Assembly (NCBI GenBank): GCA_943370175.1
Contig: CALRPU020000008.1
Span: 62,001-126,000 of the forward strand
DNA: 64,000 bases
DNA from: Ideonella_A intermedia_A
GTDB taxonomy: Bacteria > Pseudomonadota > Gammaproteobacteria > Burkholderiales > Burkholderiaceae_C
Reading direction: 5' to 3'
Below the pieces are notes generated by a model that saw only the letters and a list, made by a program, of their open reading frames with translations, did no database searches and had not been told where the DNA came from. The translations under genes and the position numbers were made by a program. Shown here piece by piece: positions 59,360 through 64,000 of this stretch (the stretch's first letter is position 1; each line of letters begins with the position of its first letter).

Positions 59360-59763
59360 CCGCGGCCGAGACCGGCACGCCGACCGCGGGCGCCACCTCC
59401 GCGGCCGTCTACGGCATCCCCAACTGCGACACCGTCAAGCGCGCCCGCGCCTGGTTGGGCGACCACGCGGTGCCGTTCAGTTTTCACGACTTCAAGAAGC
59501 AGGGCGTGCCCGCGGCGCTCGGCGACTGGATGGCCGAGCTGGGCTGGGAGCGTCTGTTGAACCGCCAGGGCACCACCTGGCGCAAGCTCGACGCCTCGGT
59601 TCAGGCGGCCGTGGTGGACGCCGCCAGCGCGGCCGCGCTGATGCGCGATCAGCCCAGCGTCATCAAGCGCCCCGTGGTTCATTGGGCCGACGGTGTGGTC
59701 ACCGTCGGCTTCGACCCGGCCGTCTTTGCGCAACGCGCGGGCGAGGCCCCCGGCCGCGCGTAG
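59356..59763 (+). CDS. ArsC/Spx/YffB-like thioredoxin-fold protein
   Basis: 135 aa. YGIPNCDTVKRARAWLGDHAVPFSFHDFKKQG is the YffB-type N-terminus with a single Cys; the later SVIKRPVVHWADGVVTVGF matches the ArsC-like RPVV loop. YffB-like proteins are thiol-linked, and arsenate reduction is not shown for them. An N-terminal extension of about 17 residues is rich in Ala/Thr. Coupled by ATGA to the lipoprotein gene; converges on acnA with 5 bases between stops. Confidence 0.88.
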   Translation: MTAAETGTPTAGATSAAVYGIPNCDTVKRARAWLGDHAVPFSFHDFKKQGVPAALGDWMAELGWERLLNRQGTTWRKLDASVQAAVVDAASAAALMRDQPSVIKRPVVHWADGVVTVGFDPAVFAQRAGEAPGRA

Positions 59764-59768
59764 GCGAC

Positions 59769-62519
<2,751 letters not shown>

Positions 62520-62585
62520 GTCGACTCCTAGCGTTGGACGGCGGCATTGTGCGCCGCCACCGGGCGCGCCGCGGGCCCGCCGGGC

Positions 62586-64000
62586 TCAGCGGGCCGGGCA
62601 GTTGAGGCCCTGCGCCTTGAGCCCCGCCAACATCGGGCCAAGAAAATGGTTCAGGTCCTTCGGGTCCATGCCCTTGAGCTGGTCGGCGTTCATCCGCCGG
62701 AACTGGCTCTTCTGCGGCTCCTCCATGTCGCGCACCAGGAAGTCGAGGTAGCAGTCGACCGCGCTCGTTGCATCGGCAGCGTTCCGAGGGTTGCCAGGCT
62801 TTCCGGCATTCCAGGGGTTGTCGGTGTTGCCGGGGTTCTTGGCGGCCACGCAGACGTCACGCAGGCTGACATAGAAGCCACACACCCGCAGGCACTTCTT
62901 GGCCAGGCTCGTGCCGGCTTCCTCGCAATCGCAGCGACAGGCCGGTGGCTCCTCGATGGCCGTGGCGCCGGGGTCCGTGTCCGTCGGTTGCGCCGGCTCG
63001 GACGGGGTGCGTCCTTGTTCGCGGGCAAAGGTCTCCCAGGCGGTGACGCGGTCGGTCGATGCCGTCAGCGCGGGCGGCACCATCGCGTAGAACTTGGCGA
63101 CCAGCAACTCGTTCAGGCGCGCCTGCCCTTGGGCGCTCTCGGCGTAGGCCTCTTGGTCTTCGTCCACCACCCGCTGCGTCTTGAACCTGCCGCTCACGCT
63201 CGCGACCTTCACCGGGACCGGGCAGCCGCTGGCACTCGACTCGTGGAAGTCGGCGCTGAAGCTGCCGGCCAGGCCGGTGGCGTCGTGGCTGTCGATCGTG
63301 ACCTGGCCGGCGTGCGGATAGACGGCACCGCTGTGGGGGCAGCCCGGGCTGCTGCCCGCCTGCACGTACTTGGGCGACACCGATTCGAGGCCGACCGATT
63401 TGTCTTGGGTCTGGATCGTCAGGCGCGCGAGGGCATTGGAAAACTTGCCCGTCTGCCCCGGCTTGAGCTTGGGGAACTTCAGCTCCAGGGTGCCGCCCTG
63501 GCCCTGGCCGGCCGTGGTCGCGAAGCTGGCCAGGCCGGTCATCATCTGTCCGATGTTGCTCAGGTCACCGCCGACCGCATCGCCTTGCAGGCGCGTCACG
63601 TCGAAGGCCTGGTCGGCCACGTCGCCCCAGCGCAGCTTGAGCGTGGTCAGCGCCACGCCGCAGGGACCGACCTGCCGGGACAGCGCGTCGCAGTCCGAGC
63701 CCTGGGCCGAGGCCGAGGCCTCTGACACCGCGGTGCGCTGTCCGGCCTGGGCGACACGGTCGCTGCCGGCCGCACCCGGCTTGTTGCTCGGCCGGCTGGG
63801 CACCGGAACCTTCGCAGGGGACGCGCGCGGCGGGCCGTAGGCATTGGTCGTGCCCTGGGGCTGGCCGCCGGAGGTGGCCGACACCGAGCCCGAGGCGGTC
63901 ACGCTGATGGCGGGCACCGAGAACTGGAAGGTGACCGCCCTCACCACGGGCGTCTTGCCCGGCGCCTCGGGATTCACGTTGGTGATGACAAAGACCTGCT
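62586..64000 (-). CDS. Uncharacterised protein, 5' end beyond the window
   Basis: At least 471 residues are encoded in this window. The frame is open to the window edge (QVFVITNVNPEAPG), so the GTG at 63977 is probably internal. The N-terminal part is beta-rich and Ser/Thr-rich (VSATSGGQPQG). The middle contains KLKPGQTGKFSNALARLTIQTQDK and GCPHSGAVYPHAGQVTIDSHDATG. The C-terminal third has a Cys cluster (PACRCDCEEAGTSLAKKCLRVCGF), a Pro/Gly/Asn repeat (NPGNTDNPWNAGKPGNPRN), and a helical end with a final Cys. It may be an extracytoplasmic protein with disulfides, but no signal peptide is visible because the start is missing. No family recognised. Confidence 0.7.
   Translation of the reverse strand, partial: QVFVITNVNPEAPGKTPVVRAVTFQFSVPAISVTASGSVSATSGGQPQGTTNAYGPPRASPAKVPVPSRPSNKPGAAGSDRVAQAGQRTAVSEASASAQGSDCDALSRQVGPCGVALTTLKLRWGDVADQAFDVTRLQGDAVGGDLSNIGQMMTGLASFATTAGQGQGGTLELKFPKLKPGQTGKFSNALARLTIQTQDKSVGLESVSPKYVQAGSSPGCPHSGAVYPHAGQVTIDSHDATGLAGSFSADFHESSASGCPVPVKVASVSGRFKTQRVVDEDQEAYAESAQGQARLNELLVAKFYAMVPPALTASTDRVTAWETFAREQGRTPSEPAQPTDTDPGATAIEEPPACRCDCEEAGTSLAKKCLRVCGFYVSLRDVCVAAKNPGNTDNPWNAGKPGNPRNAADATSAVDCYLDFLVRDMEEPQKSQFRRMNADQLKGMDPKDLNHFLGPMLAGLKAQGLNCPAR

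Overview
The window is about 70% G+C and carries a gene set typical of the betaproteobacterial order Burkholderiales. The markers are a DUF3579 gene beside argD/argF and rpsT, the run AI-2E-type permease / hda / HAD phosphatase / pcnB / folK, an Entner-Doudoroff edd-eda pair with a HexR-like operator, several Bug/porin/CaiB catabolic genes, and a kyn operon. I would place it in or near Comamonadaceae/Sphaerotilaceae. This is inference from gene content only. No rRNA, CRISPR array, insertion sequence or prophage was seen.

Layout. 1-1151: 3' part of an aromatic-ring monooxygenase gene. 1152-3790: an accessory island built from tandem units of a C58 (YopT/AvrPphB-like) cysteine-peptidase effector gene: a decayed 3' end, one complete two-domain gene, and the first codons of a third copy. 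Each unit boundary carries a perfect TTCGC-N15-TTCGC (PIP/hrpII-type) box. A truncated MNT-type nucleotidyltransferase gene lies opposite. The island abuts the 3' side of tRNA-Ser(UGA). 4189-10623: apaH, a CNNM/CorC-type CBS protein, sapC, pcaB, a fused pcaC-pcaD and a DUF502 protein. 10700-13273: a PAS-PAS-PAS-GGDEF-EAL regulator.

13236-21855: a catabolic operon on the minus strand under a divergent LysR regulator. It holds a PrpF/GalD-like isomerase that runs in frame into a Bug receptor, then a porin, a MaoC-like hydratase, a CaiB/BaiF CoA-transferase, a fumarase-superfamily lyase and an RhtB exporter. Its substrate is unknown. 21937-24698: a Suv3-like helicase with a translationally coupled partner. 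24754-27606: kynBUA (tryptophan to anthranilate). 27698-35302: a nitrogen-compound locus. It has a polysaccharide-deacetylase/PuuE-like hydrolase, GntR regulator, flavin reductase and YkgJ protein on one strand, and a LivJ-LivH-(LivM-LivG-LivF fused) ABC transporter with a canonical sigma-54 promoter on the other.

35321-46288: housekeeping genes (argF, argD, DUF3579, rpsT, murJ, sirB1-like, AI-2E-type permease, hda, HAD phosphatase, pcnB, folK, DUF486). 46337-50091: a response regulator / histidine kinase / DegQ envelope-stress operon. 50233-52732: edd-eda. 52793-64000: a phosphatase, PaaI thioesterase, MarR-MFS pair with a 20-bp palindromic operator, SDR, Aer-like receptor with a perfect FNR/ANR box, a BamE-like lipoprotein, an ArsC-like protein, acnA, and the 3' part of an unrecognised cysteine-bearing protein.

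The most interesting part is the effector array at 1366-3486. After it come the PrpF-Bug read-through, the LivM-G-F triple fusion with its sigma-54 promoter, and the orphan catabolic operon. All motif, palindrome and spacing statements were read from the sequence. Family names rest on recognition of motifs, and no database search was run.
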